DNA from: Bacteroidota bacterium
GTDB lineage: Bacteria; Bacteroidota; Bacteroidia; Chitinophagales; LD1
Assembly (NCBI GenBank): GCA_018267385.1
Contig: JAFDYN010000003.1
Location: 262,708 to 326,707 of the forward strand
Direction: 5' to 3'
Length of the DNA: 64,000 nucleotides
Numbering within the stretch: the first letter of the stretch is position 1; every line of letters begins with the position of its first letter. The notes below the pieces were generated by a model, which did not search any database, was not told the origin of the DNA, and worked only from the letters and a program-made list of their open reading frames with translations. Position numbers and translations under genes: made by a program. This document shows positions 17,689-25,795 of the stretch, in pieces.

Positions 17689-18564
17689 ATGTCTGATACG
17701 ATCACACCACTAGAGAGCAAAAGAGTGCCCAAACCGGAATGGCTGAAGATCAAGCTGCCGTCTGGTGTAGAGTACTCTGATGTCAAGAAGAATATAAAGG
17801 ATAACCGCCTGCATACTATCTGTGAGAGCGGCCAGTGCCCAAACCAGACTGAGTGCTGGGGCGCAGGTACGGCCACGCTCATGATACTGGGCAATGTATG
17901 TACACGCTCGTGCATGTTTTGCAATGTTGCGACAGGTAAACCTGAGAATGTAGACATCACCGAGCCGCTGCGCGTGGCGGAGTCTGTTAAACTCATGGGC
18001 CTACAGCACGTAGTGATCACCTCTGTGGACCGTGACGACCTGACTGATGGCGGGGCTAAGATATGGGCTGCTACCATACGCGCTATCCGCCGTCATGCAC
18101 CCGGTGTCACGATGGAGACACTGATAGGAGACTTTGCCGGCAGGTGGGAGAACCTCCAGCAAGTAATAGATGTAAAGCCCGAAGTAGTCTCCCACAATCT
18201 AGAAACAGTCAAGCGTCTCACCCGCGAGGTACGTGTACAGGCCCGCTACGAGCGTAGTATCGAAGTGCTGCGCCGTCTCAAAGATGGTGGCATAGAACGG
18301 ACTAAGTCCGGCATCATGCTCGGCCTCGGCGAGACAGATGAGGAGATATATGAGGCTATGGATGACCTGCGCGGTGCAGGGGTAGATATCCTCACCCTCG
18401 GTCAATACCTGCAACCTACGCGGCAGCATCTTGCCGTGCAGCGCTACGTATCGCCGGAGCAGTTTGCGGAGTACAAGAAGATCGGTGTGGAGAAAGGCTT
18501 CCGCTATGTGGAGTCAGGACCGATGGTCCGCTCATCGTATCATGCGGAGAGGCATATGATATGA
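17689..18564 (+). CDS. lipA: Lipoyl synthase
   Basis: A 291-residue radical-SAM enzyme inserting two sulfurs into octanoyl groups on lipoyl domains. Both iron-sulfur clusters are visible: the auxiliary set Cys45, Cys50, Cys56 (CESGQCPNQTEC) and the radical-SAM set Cys71, Cys75, Cys78 (CTRSCMFC). The family ends with a conserved Ser that ligates the auxiliary cluster, here in GPMVRSSYHAE. Length is normal. The TGA overlaps the ATG of the following methyltransferase (ATGA), so they are cotranscribed. Confidence 0.97.
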   Translation: MSDTITPLESKRVPKPEWLKIKLPSGVEYSDVKKNIKDNRLHTICESGQCPNQTECWGAGTATLMILGNVCTRSCMFCNVATGKPENVDITEPLRVAESVKLMGLQHVVITSVDRDDLTDGGAKIWAATIRAIRRHAPGVTMETLIGDFAGRWENLQQVIDVKPEVVSHNLETVKRLTREVRVQARYERSIEVLRRLKDGGIERTKSGIMLGLGETDEEIYEAMDDLRGAGVDILTLGQYLQPTRQHLAVQRYVSPEQFAEYKKIGVEKGFRYVESGPMVRSSYHAERHMI

Positions 18565-19157
18565 GTGCGGGTATAGGCCAGAAATATGATAAGATATCGC
18601 AATGGTGGCACGACCAGCATGTACACTCTGAATATGGCCTACCACAAATACGCCGCGCCATCAGTTATACCTGGGAGAAACGCAAAGCTCTGGATGTAGG
18701 CTGTGGCAGTGGTGGCAGGGTGATAAACTTATTGGCGAGTCATGGCTTTCAGATCACAGGCATAGACGCCTCTGAGCAGATGATAGCACTGGCGCGCCAT
18801 CATCATACTAATCCAGAATTTATTGTAGCTGACATTTGCCAATGGGATACTGCGCAAAAGTTTGATCTCATCGTAGCCTGGGATAGCATCTTTCATTTAC
18901 CGCTGGATATGCAGCGCCCGGTATTGTCAAAACTGTGTGGTATGCTCCATACAAATGGAATACTGATCTATACATTCGGAGATGAGATAGGAGAGCATGA
19001 GAGCGACTGGCATGATGACAAGTTTTACTACAGTGCCATAGGTATCACTGGCAATCTGGAAGTCATGATGCAAAACAACTGCGAATGTCGCCACCTGGAG
19101 CTGGATCAATATCCGCAGAAGCATGTATACATGATAGCGCAGAAGATAACTGGCTAA
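18561..19157 (+). CDS. Class I SAM-dependent methyltransferase
   Basis: A 198-residue protein with the methyltransferase motif I ALDVGCGSGGRVINLL (about residues 38-53), motif II-like ITGIDASEQMI, and FDLIVAWDSIFHLP. The acceptor substrate cannot be read from the sequence. It starts inside the lipA stop codon. No obvious tie to lipoate metabolism is known; the coupling may only be transcriptional. Confidence 0.8.
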   Translation: MSAGIGQKYDKISQWWHDQHVHSEYGLPQIRRAISYTWEKRKALDVGCGSGGRVINLLASHGFQITGIDASEQMIALARHHHTNPEFIVADICQWDTAQKFDLIVAWDSIFHLPLDMQRPVLSKLCGMLHTNGILIYTFGDEIGEHESDWHDDKFYYSAIGITGNLEVMMQNNCECRHLELDQYPQKHVYMIAQKITG

Positions 19158-19194
19158 GTTTTCACCTTAGCAGAGGTCTAATAGAGTGGCTGTT

Positions 19195-19260
19195 TAAGTC
19201 TCCCCTTCAGGGGAGATTTAGTGGGATGGCTGTTAAAGTCCCCTTTGGGGATTTAGGGTC
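19195..19260. repeat. Tandem pair of REP-like palindromes
   Basis: Two units of the form AAGTC-CCC(T)-loop-GGGG-ATTTAG: 19195-19229 and 19234-19260, each preceded by GGCTGTT. Each folds into a short hairpin. They sit between the convergent methyltransferase and response regulator genes and may act as a bidirectional terminator. The same family recurs at 28791, 37835, 47335 and 56433. Confidence 0.6.
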
Positions 19261-19267
19261 TTGGAAC

Positions 19268-20020
19268 TTATCCCGGAAAGATCGTTCCGATGATCTTGTC
19301 ATCGCCTACCTTGGCCCAGCGCACTTTCAGGTCGCCATTTGTGTAGGTCCTGTAGCCAAATTTGACTTCATTCACGCCTCCGGCTGCAAATGAATCTTGC
19401 GCCTCGCTGATGATCCGCTCTACATCCAGTACATTGGCCATGGTTTCCTCTATACTCCAGTACTGCTTATCCGCTGGCTGGTTGAGCAGTTTCAGCAGGG
19501 GAGCAGAGTGGTATACAGTACGCTTTACGAGGTCTACCTCTATATAACCCGCGTTGTATAGCATTTGTATATTGGCAAAGCGCTCTTCACCTTTATTCAG
19601 CTCGGAGGCTACGCTGGAGAGTTGCTTATTGAGGTTGAACCGCTCAAAGGCAAACATGATAGACGAGATCAGCACCTTGCCATCAAACTTGCCCTTCACC
19701 AGAAAGTCCTGTGCACCATAGCGCACTGTCTCCAGGCCTACCTTCTCGTCTACGAGTCCTGTTAGCACCACTACCAGGTTGTTGGGGTATTTCTCCAAGA
19801 GTTTCTTGATGGTATCGAGGCCTACGCTATCAGGTAGGTTCAGGTCCATGAGGATGATGTCAAACTGATTGGCATCAAGCAGCTCATAGGCGGCCTTCAT
19901 GCAGTCTCCGTGAAAGAAGTTGAACTTCGGTGACATAGACTCGCCGAGGTAAAACTTGATCAGGAATGCATCACCTGCATTGTCCTCTATCAGTAGTACT
20001 TTGAGTTCCTGCTTATCCAT
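19268..20020 (-). CDS. Response regulator with receiver domain and PAS-like output domain
   Basis: A 250-residue protein. Residues 5-125 are a receiver domain: LLIEDNAGDAFLI acidic pair, phospho-acceptor Asp in IILMDLNLPDSVG, LTG Thr region and the LVKG Lys. Residues 145-250 look like a PAS fold (NAGYIEVDLVKRTVYHS, then FGYRTYTNGDLKVRWAKV), with no DNA-binding or enzymatic motif. It is six bases downstream of a stand-alone receiver protein, in one operon. Probably a signalling adaptor acting through protein contact. Its kinase may be the one at 25796, which has no receiver domain of its own. Confidence 0.8.
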   Translation of the reverse strand: MDKQELKVLLIEDNAGDAFLIKFYLGESMSPKFNFFHGDCMKAAYELLDANQFDIILMDLNLPDSVGLDTIKKLLEKYPNNLVVVLTGLVDEKVGLETVRYGAQDFLVKGKFDGKVLISSIMFAFERFNLNKQLSSVASELNKGEERFANIQMLYNAGYIEVDLVKRTVYHSAPLLKLLNQPADKQYWSIEETMANVLDVERIISEAQDSFAAGGVNEVKFGYRTYTNGDLKVRWAKVGDDKIIGTIFPG

Positions 20021-20026
20021 TGGTTA

Positions 20027-20482
20027 CTATTCTAGAGAGAGTTTTACGGTCTTAAACCAAAAAGCGTCCATCTGCTGTATCACTCTGGTGAAGTCATCAA
20101 AATCTACGGGCTTCAGGATATAAGCGTTTGCGTGGGTGTCATAGGCTTTGAAGATGTCGTGATCTGCCTCAGAGGTGGTCACGGCCACTACCGGGATGCG
20201 TTTCAGCTTCGGAGAGGATTTGATCTCACGCAGGATCTCTATGCCATTGCGCTTGGGCAGGTTCAGGTCCAGCATGATGATGTCCGGGCGGTCTGCTGCG
20301 CTGTACTCGCCTTCTTTATTGAGGAACGGCATGACCTTGTCTCCGTCAGAGATCACATCCATGTCTATCTCTATCTTGCACTCTTTGATAGCCTCCTGGG
20401 TCAGGCGTATATCGCCGGGGTTGTCCTCTACCAGGAGCAATCTTTTGCGCCTTTTGCCCTTGTTCGGGATTATTTCAGTCAT
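20027..20482 (-). CDS. Stand-alone response regulator (Rcp1/CheY-like)
   Basis: A 151-residue single receiver domain: LLLVEDNPGDIRLTQEA, phospho-acceptor Asp in IIMLDLNLPKRNGIEIL, VVAVTTSEAD and the conserved Lys in AYILKPVD. The NPGD and LPKRNG features are those of Rcp1-type regulators, which pair with phytochrome-like kinases. It heads a two-gene operon with a REC-PAS protein. The histidine kinase at 25796 has the phytochrome-type H-box and is a candidate partner. Confidence 0.88.
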   Translation of the reverse strand: MTEIIPNKGKRRKRLLLVEDNPGDIRLTQEAIKECKIEIDMDVISDGDKVMPFLNKEGEYSAADRPDIIMLDLNLPKRNGIEILREIKSSPKLKRIPVVAVTTSEADHDIFKAYDTHANAYILKPVDFDDFTRVIQQMDAFWFKTVKLSLE

Positions 20483-20612
20483 TGCTAGTGGGTCTTATAC
20501 CTTAAACGCAATCGGAGCGAATAAGTTCCGTCGCTAAGTTGCTCCTTTTGCGCTAATATAAAAAAGGAAGATACAGTTTTTCGCCGTGTTATTCAGGCTT
20601 TATACCCTTCGG

Positions 20613-21815
20613 CTATTTTTCGGCAGGCATCACCTTCTCTATGGAGATACCGTTAGCACCCATGTTGAGAGATGGATTGCTTTGTGCCGGCAGCTGATTG
20701 AAGAAGTCTTTATAAGTATTGCCGATGATCGTATAACCTCCTGTATTGAGGTCAAAGAAAATGTCATTAAGCAGGTTGATATTGGCTCCTGTGCCGGCAT
20801 TCTTATAAAAGCCCTGATTGGCGGCGTTGACCTTGGTAGGTGTCAGCTTGATCCGGTTAAAGTTCAGAACGACATTATCTGTGCTGCCACTCAGGTAGAT
20901 ACCATACATGGTACCATCTCCACCCACATTCACCGCGTTATTTGAGAGGGTAGCATATTGCTCCGGTGTACCTTCGCAGTTATTGAGCACTATGCCATAT
21001 ACACCGTTTACTACATTGATCACGTTGTTGCTCACGATCATGTAGGGTTTGATATCATTCATATACAGGCCGCGAAACTCCTTGTAGGTAGATACGGAGC
21101 TGATCACGTTATTGGTCAGGACAGGTGATTTCTCATTGTATAGCGTGATCGCTCCCTCGTACTGATTGAAGAAAAGACAGCCGGTGATATTCGTTCTCGT
21201 ATCCTGAGGGCCGGTCCCACCTTTGTAGATGCCTACACTGCCGTTATTGATAGAGCAGTCTTCAAAGGATATTTCACTCTTCACATCTCCTGCGGTACTG
21301 TAGATCACCGCATTGTTGGCACCCGTAGTAGAGTGCTCCATACCGTTAAAGGTGACATTATTGAACCGGATCTTGCGGCAGGCACCATCCAGCTTCACTG
21401 TATTGCCGGTATGTCCGGTCCTGTTTTCTATCGTGATATTAGAGAAGGAGATATTGCTGGCGCTGTAGAGGCGCAGCGTATACTCGGCATCAGGCGAGGA
21501 CGATGTGATGACCACATCAGAGCCATTGCCACGGGCAGACTCAAAGCTCACTGTATTCTGAGCTGATACACCGCTGATAGCACTCAGGTCCAGCTTCTCG
21601 GGATACGTACCATCCTCTATCAGAAAGGTGACGGGCCCGCTCACGCCACCACACTTTAGCGCTGCTACCGCATCAGCTACTGTCTGGTAGTCTGGTTCAT
21701 CTTTGCCGATCTTGATCTCACCTGACAGAGGGGTACAGTCACCGGCGTAGGCCACAGCTGTAGCCATGTATAGGAGGGTACAAAGGAATACTCTCAGATG
21801 TATTGGGTTGTGCAT
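20613..21815 (-). CDS. Secreted right-handed beta-helix protein, paralogue 1 of 3
   Basis: A 400-residue exported protein (signal peptide ends near AVAYAG) opening with DCTPLSGEIKIG. It shares the family layout: DYQTVADAVAALKCGGV, VTFLIEDGTYPEKLDLS, then successive solenoid turns (NISFSNITIENRTG, IRFNNVTFNG, ISFEDCSINNGSVGIYKGG, LTNNVISSVS, VSNNVINVVNGVYG). The C-terminus NTYKDFFNQLPAQSN...NGISIEK is shared with the two upstream paralogues. No catalytic residues of pectate lyases are evident and no T9SS tail is present. Function unknown; a structural or binding role is more likely than an enzymatic one. Confidence 0.75.
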   Translation of the reverse strand: MHNPIHLRVFLCTLLYMATAVAYAGDCTPLSGEIKIGKDEPDYQTVADAVAALKCGGVSGPVTFLIEDGTYPEKLDLSAISGVSAQNTVSFESARGNGSDVVITSSSPDAEYTLRLYSASNISFSNITIENRTGHTGNTVKLDGACRKIRFNNVTFNGMEHSTTGANNAVIYSTAGDVKSEISFEDCSINNGSVGIYKGGTGPQDTRTNITGCLFFNQYEGAITLYNEKSPVLTNNVISSVSTYKEFRGLYMNDIKPYMIVSNNVINVVNGVYGIVLNNCEGTPEQYATLSNNAVNVGGDGTMYGIYLSGSTDNVVLNFNRIKLTPTKVNAANQGFYKNAGTGANINLLNDIFFDLNTGGYTIIGNTYKDFFNQLPAQSNPSLNMGANGISIEKVMPAEK

Positions 21816-21926
21816 CTTGTATCAGTCGCGACAGCTGCTGGGGGCAGCATACCGTCCTGTTTTAACGAATAATTCCGTAAAAGGTTCCCCGCTAAGATGC
21901 AATTTTTTGATTAATAAGCAAATAAA

Positions 21927-21950
21927 AGGTTCCGCTTTTCGGCGGAACCT
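21927..21950 (-). terminator. Terminator after beta-helix paralogue 2
   Basis: AGGTTCCGC (21927-21935) pairs perfectly with GCGGAACCT (21942-21950), followed on the minus strand by a T-rich stretch. Confidence 0.8.
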
Positions 21951-21985
21951 AACCTTTCTCATATCAATCTTTCAAAAAAAACAAA

Positions 21986-23179
21986 CTAATTGGCCGGAGT
22001 CACTTTTTCGATCATGATGCCATTGGCAGAGACCGTGAGGCTGGCATTGCTTTGAGCCGGCAGCTGGTTAAAAAAGTCCTTGTACGTATTGCCCAGTACG
22101 GTGTAGCCACCTGTGCTGAGGTCGTAGAAGATGTTGTTCATTACATTGATGTTAGCACCGGTAGCCTTATTGGTGTAGTATGCCTGGGCAGACTTGTTAT
22201 CCTTTGAGGTGGCCAGTTTCACACGGTTAAAGTTAAAGACGATATTGTCTGTTGAGCCGGTCAGGTAGAGGCCATACATAGCGCCCTCGCCGCCTACATT
22301 TACTGAGTTATTAGCTATCGTACCATAGTTGTCGGCCTGGCCTTCACAGTTATTCAGTGCTATGCCATAGGTACCATTCACAGAGTTGATCACATTATTG
22401 CTGATCACCATATTGCCTGTCACGTGGTCCAGTGCTATACCCTTGTAGTCTTTGCTGGTAGAGATAGAGCTGATCACATTGTTGCTCACTACTGGCGCTG
22501 CTTCGTTATTCAGCTTCATCGCGCTCTCATACTGATTGAAGAAGAGTGTGCCTTGTACTGTAGTGCGGGTGTCAGCAGTAGCAGCGCCACCTTTGTAGAT
22601 ACCTACGCTACCGTTATTTACCTCGCAGTCCTCAAAGCTGATGTTGCTCTTGGCACCGCTGGCTGTAGAGTAGATCACAGCGTTATTGGCACCGTTGCTC
22701 TGGCGCTGAGTGCCATTGAATACCACATTGCGGAACTTCACGTTTTTGGTGGTTCCCTCCATCTTTACGGCATTGCCCGCAAAGCCTGTGGCATTGTCTA
22801 TAGTGAGGTTGGCAAAGGAATAGAAGCTCGCATTGCTCAGGTGCAGCGTGTACTCGGCATCCGGAGTAGGAGAGACGAGCACTACATCATTGCTATTGCC
22901 CTTCTCAGACTCAAATGTGATATTGTTTTGTGCTGATATACCAAAGATATCGCCCAGCTCTACTTTCTCCGCATAGCGTCCATCAGCTATGAGGAAGGTA
23001 ACAGGGCCATTCACGCCACCACACTGCAGGGCCGCTATAGCTGCTGCTACGGTAGGATAGTCGGCATCGCTGCCACCTATGTGGTACTCACCCGAGAGGG
23101 CAGAGCAGCCGCTGGATGCGGATATGGTCAGTGCAGGTGCGAGGAGCAGGGCTGCGAGGAGTGTTTTGAAAGTTGACAT
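21986..23179 (-). CDS. Secreted right-handed beta-helix protein, paralogue 2 of 3
   Basis: A 397-residue exported protein with a signal peptide MSTFKTLLAALLLAPALTIS and mature start SGCSALSGEYHIGG. The body carries the same solenoid turns as its neighbours (FANLTIDNATG, VKFRNVVFNGTQ, ISFEDCEVNNGSVGIYKGG, VVSNNVISSIS) and ends IMIEKVTPAN. I placed the start at 23179: the frame is open back to 23284, but that part covers the promoter at 23230-23260. Each of the three paralogues is separated from the next by a terminator or its own promoter, so they are independent units, not one operon. Confidence 0.75.
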   Translation of the reverse strand: MSTFKTLLAALLLAPALTISASSGCSALSGEYHIGGSDADYPTVAAAIAALQCGGVNGPVTFLIADGRYAEKVELGDIFGISAQNNITFESEKGNSNDVVLVSPTPDAEYTLHLSNASFYSFANLTIDNATGFAGNAVKMEGTTKNVKFRNVVFNGTQRQSNGANNAVIYSTASGAKSNISFEDCEVNNGSVGIYKGGAATADTRTTVQGTLFFNQYESAMKLNNEAAPVVSNNVISSISTSKDYKGIALDHVTGNMVISNNVINSVNGTYGIALNNCEGQADNYGTIANNSVNVGGEGAMYGLYLTGSTDNIVFNFNRVKLATSKDNKSAQAYYTNKATGANINVMNNIFYDLSTGGYTVLGNTYKDFFNQLPAQSNASLTVSANGIMIEKVTPAN

Positions 23180-23229
23180 TTTTGAAAATTGAAAGGTTTG
23201 AAAAATGGGTTTGCGATTGATTGATATTA

Positions 23230-23260
23230 TCAAGGTAAACCGACCCATGACTTTTGTCAA
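23230..23260 (-). promoter_or_regulatory. Promoter of beta-helix paralogue 2 (TTGACA-N17-TACCTTGA)
   Basis: On the minus strand TTGACA (23255-23260), 17 bases, TACCTTGA (23230-23237). The same architecture and spacing stands before paralogue 3 and before the small secreted protein at 57579. The sequence upstream (GAAACATTTTCC) is also conserved with paralogue 3. Confidence 0.6.
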
Positions 23261-23360
23261 TACCTCATCCGGAAAATGTTTCAAAACCTGGGATATTATT
23301 TTTCAAAGCTCTGATAATGAGGAGGGAAAAATCTCAGCCCGCTGCTGATGACAGACCTAA

Positions 23361-23393
23361 AAAAGAAAGTCCCGGCCTTCAGACCGGGACTTT
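23361..23393 (-). terminator. Terminator after beta-helix paralogue 3
   Basis: AAAGTCCCGG (23366-23375) and CCGGGACTTT (23384-23393) form a perfect ten-base stem, followed on the minus strand by a run of six T. Confidence 0.85.
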
Positions 23394-23420
23394 CCTTCAT
23401 ATCAGATCTTTCAAAAACTA

Positions 23421-24611
23421 TTAGTTGGCAGGAGTGACTTTCTCTATCATAATACCATTAGCAGATACGCTGAGAGAGGAGTTGCTCTGAGATGGCAGCT
23501 GGTTAAAGAAATCCTTGTAAGTATTACCCAGGATCGTGTAGCCGCCAGTGTTGAGATCAAAGAAGATATTGTTCAGCAGATTGATGTTCTGGCCGCTGCC
23601 TGTATTCTTATAGTACGCCTGATTTGACGCGCTGGCACCGCCCGGGGTCAGCTTCACGCGGTTAAAGTTGAATACGATATTATCTGTAGTACCTGTCAGG
23701 TAGAGGCCGTACATAGCTGAGCTGCCTCCTACATTCAGAGAGTTATTGGTCACACTGCCAAAGTTATTGGCCAGGCCTTCGCAGTTGTTCATAGCCAGGC
23801 CGTAGGTGCCGTTGACAGCGTTTACTACGTTATTGCTCACTACCAGGTTGCCGCTCACTTTATCCAGAGAGATGGCTTTGTAGTTCTTGTAGTTTGATAC
23901 GGTGCTTATCACATTATTGCTGAGTATAGGGGCGTTTTCGCCGGTCAGGGTGATGGCGCTCTCATACTGATTGAAGAAGAGGGTGCCGGTCACAGAGGTA
24001 CGGGTATCAGCATCAGATGCGCCGCCTTTGTACAGGCCTACGCTGCCATTGTTTACCTCGCAGTCTTCAAAGCTGATATTGCTTTTTGCTTCGTTTGAGG
24101 TAGAGTAGATCACCGCGCTGTTGGCGCCGGTAGCCGGGCGCTCGTTGCCGTTCAGCACTACATTCTTGAAGGTGATATTGCGGGTAGGACCATCCAGGCG
24201 CACAGTGTTGCCGGTGTTGCCCGTCTTATTTTCTATCGTCAGGTTTTCAAAGGAGATATACGATGCATTATTCAGACGTACTGTGTATGGCACATCCGGT
24301 GAGGTAGAGGTCAGCACTACGTCAGAGTTATTGCCCCTGGCTGATTCAAATGTGATCGTATTCTGTGCAGAGGCACCCTGTATGTAGGAGAGGTCTATGC
24401 GCTCGTTATATTGGCCGTCTGCCAGCAGGAAGGTGACCGGGCCATTCACACCACCGCACTTCAGCGCAGATACTGCCTCGTCTATAGAGGCATAGTCGCC
24501 GTCGTCCTTGCTTATCTTCAGCTCACCTGAGAGGGGATTGCAGTCACCCGCCAGCACAGTCATAGCCGGGGCGATCAGCAGGGCAGCGAAAAGGGTTTTA
24601 ATAGTAGCCAT
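23421..24611 (-). CDS. Secreted right-handed beta-helix protein, paralogue 3 of 3
   Basis: A 396-residue exported protein (signal peptide MATIKTLFAALLIAPAMTVL, mature start GDCNPLSGELKISK). Close to paralogues 1 and 2 throughout: DYASIDEAVSALKCGG, ISFENLTIENKTG, ITFKNVVLNGNE, ISFEDCEVNNGSVGLYKGG, VVSNNVVNAVNGTYG, and the common C-terminus ending IMIEKVTPAN. The many Asn at the turn positions form an asparagine-ladder-like pattern usual for parallel beta helices. Start chosen at 24611 for the signal peptide; the frame is open to 24719 only because it crosses the promoter. Confidence 0.75.
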   Translation of the reverse strand: MATIKTLFAALLIAPAMTVLAGDCNPLSGELKISKDDGDYASIDEAVSALKCGGVNGPVTFLLADGQYNERIDLSYIQGASAQNTITFESARGNNSDVVLTSTSPDVPYTVRLNNASYISFENLTIENKTGNTGNTVRLDGPTRNITFKNVVLNGNERPATGANSAVIYSTSNEAKSNISFEDCEVNNGSVGLYKGGASDADTRTSVTGTLFFNQYESAITLTGENAPILSNNVISTVSNYKNYKAISLDKVSGNLVVSNNVVNAVNGTYGLAMNNCEGLANNFGSVTNNSLNVGGSSAMYGLYLTGTTDNIVFNFNRVKLTPGGASASNQAYYKNTGSGQNINLLNNIFFDLNTGGYTILGNTYKDFFNQLPSQSNSSLSVSANGIMIEKVTPAN

Positions 24612-24664
24612 CACTTGGATTTTTGAAGGTTTTATTGAAGGGGTTTTAATAATGTCTTTAGAGT

Positions 24665-24695
24665 TTAAAATAAAGTGCCACTGCTGCCTTGTCAA
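24665..24695 (-). promoter_or_regulatory. Promoter of beta-helix paralogue 3 (TTGACA-N17-TATTTTAA)
   Basis: On the minus strand TTGACA (24690-24695), 17 bases, TATTTTAA (24665-24672), matching the layout before paralogue 2. Confidence 0.5.
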
Positions 24696-24906
24696 TGGGC
24701 CCTTCGGAAAATGTTTCACTGCCGGAGCGTAAGTGCATGTGAGTCAGGCAGAAAGAATTTTTGAGAGGCTCAATTTTACGAGTGCAGCGTACCTGCTTTA
24801 CCCAAACAAATATCTGTATTTTATCTTATAAAAGTATTTTTTTGTGACAAAATTCGGGCTAGTGGGGCAAAGACTCCTGCCAAATCCGCCTTTAACCCTT
24901 TTTTCG

Positions 24907-24937
24907 TTTATCTATCTGGTCTTCAGTATTAGATTTG
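24907..24937 (+). promoter_or_regulatory. Promoter of the first glutathione peroxidase gene
   Basis: TTTA (24907-24910), 19 bases, TAGATTTG (24930-24937). The leader to the ATG is about 43 bases. Confidence 0.5.
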
Positions 24938-24980
24938 TCTCTGATATTATTGATAGCTCAACTTTAAATAACTACATAAA

Positions 24981-25523
24981 ATGAAAAGCATCCTTCTCGC
25001 AGCACTCCTGCTCATCGCGGCTCCGGCCGGCAAGACCATCTATGACTTTAAGATGAAAGACATAGACAGCAAAGAGACCTCACTATCTGCCTACAAGGGG
25101 AAAGTGGTACTCATAGTCAACGTAGCCTCTCTCTGCGGCAATACCCCTCAATACAAGGACATACAAGCTACCTACCTCAAGTATAAGGATAAGGGCCTCG
25201 TGGTTTTGGGCTTTCCGGCCAATAATTTTATGAGCCAGGAGCCCGGCAGCAATGAAAAGATCAAGAACTTCTGCTCTACCGAGTACCATGTCACCTTTCC
25301 GATGTTTAGCAAGATATCTGTGAAAGGCAAGGACATGGACCCACTCTACAAGTACCTGACAGAAAAGTCAGAAAACGGTGTGATAGATGCTCCGGTCAAG
25401 TGGAATTTCCAGAAATTTCTCATAGGCAAGGACGGCCATGTCATCACCAGCTATGCGCCCGGCACACTCATCACCTCACCTGAGATGGTGAAAGGTATAG
25501 AGGCCGCCCTGGCTGCTAAATAG
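24981..25523 (+). CDS. Exported glutathione peroxidase family protein
   Basis: A 180-residue thiol peroxidase with an N-terminal signal-like segment (MKSILLAALLLIAAPAG), so probably periplasmic. Peroxidatic Cys lies in VNVASLCGNTPQY (selenocysteine position), and the Trp-Asn pair in VKWNFQKFLIG. The catalytic Gln of the NQF motif is replaced by Asn (GFPANNFMSQEP). A Cys in KNFCSTEYHVTFP could act as resolving Cys, as in thioredoxin-dependent members. A cytoplasmic paralogue lies at 44405, close to trxA. Reduces hydrogen or lipid peroxides, likely with thioredoxin. Confidence 0.9.
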   Translation: MKSILLAALLLIAAPAGKTIYDFKMKDIDSKETSLSAYKGKVVLIVNVASLCGNTPQYKDIQATYLKYKDKGLVVLGFPANNFMSQEPGSNEKIKNFCSTEYHVTFPMFSKISVKGKDMDPLYKYLTEKSENGVIDAPVKWNFQKFLIGKDGHVITSYAPGTLITSPEMVKGIEAALAAK

Positions 25524-25592
25524 TGGGCTGCGGCCTGATGGCAGCGGGCTATCATGGCTTACAGCTTCAAACTCATTTCCCTTTATCAAGTG

Positions 25593-25620
25593 AAAAGGAT
25601 CGCTGCGGCGGTCCTTTTTG
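25593..25620 (+). terminator. Terminator after the first glutathione peroxidase gene
   Basis: AAAAGGATCG (25593-25602) pairs with CGGTCCTTTT (25609-25618) with one G-T pair, followed by T. The remaining 170 bases to the kinase gene show no gene. Confidence 0.75.
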
Positions 25621-25795
25621 TTTCACTGACATATATGCAGTTGGATTGCATGTGCTGCTCTTCTGGCTATCACCCTTTATATTGTCGCCCGGAAGGAGAA
25701 AAAACGTGAAACACAAGTTTTAACTTGTATAAAAGAGTCCTACAGATATTCTGATTTTTCTGATACCTCCTATCTTCAAGCGATAAACCTATCTT

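Noticed and set aside
23180..23284. N-terminal extension of beta-helix paralogue 2 (and the like extension to 24719 in paralogue 3)
   Set aside because: The similarity of the two extensions reflects shared promoter DNA. The signal peptides begin at 23179 and 24611.
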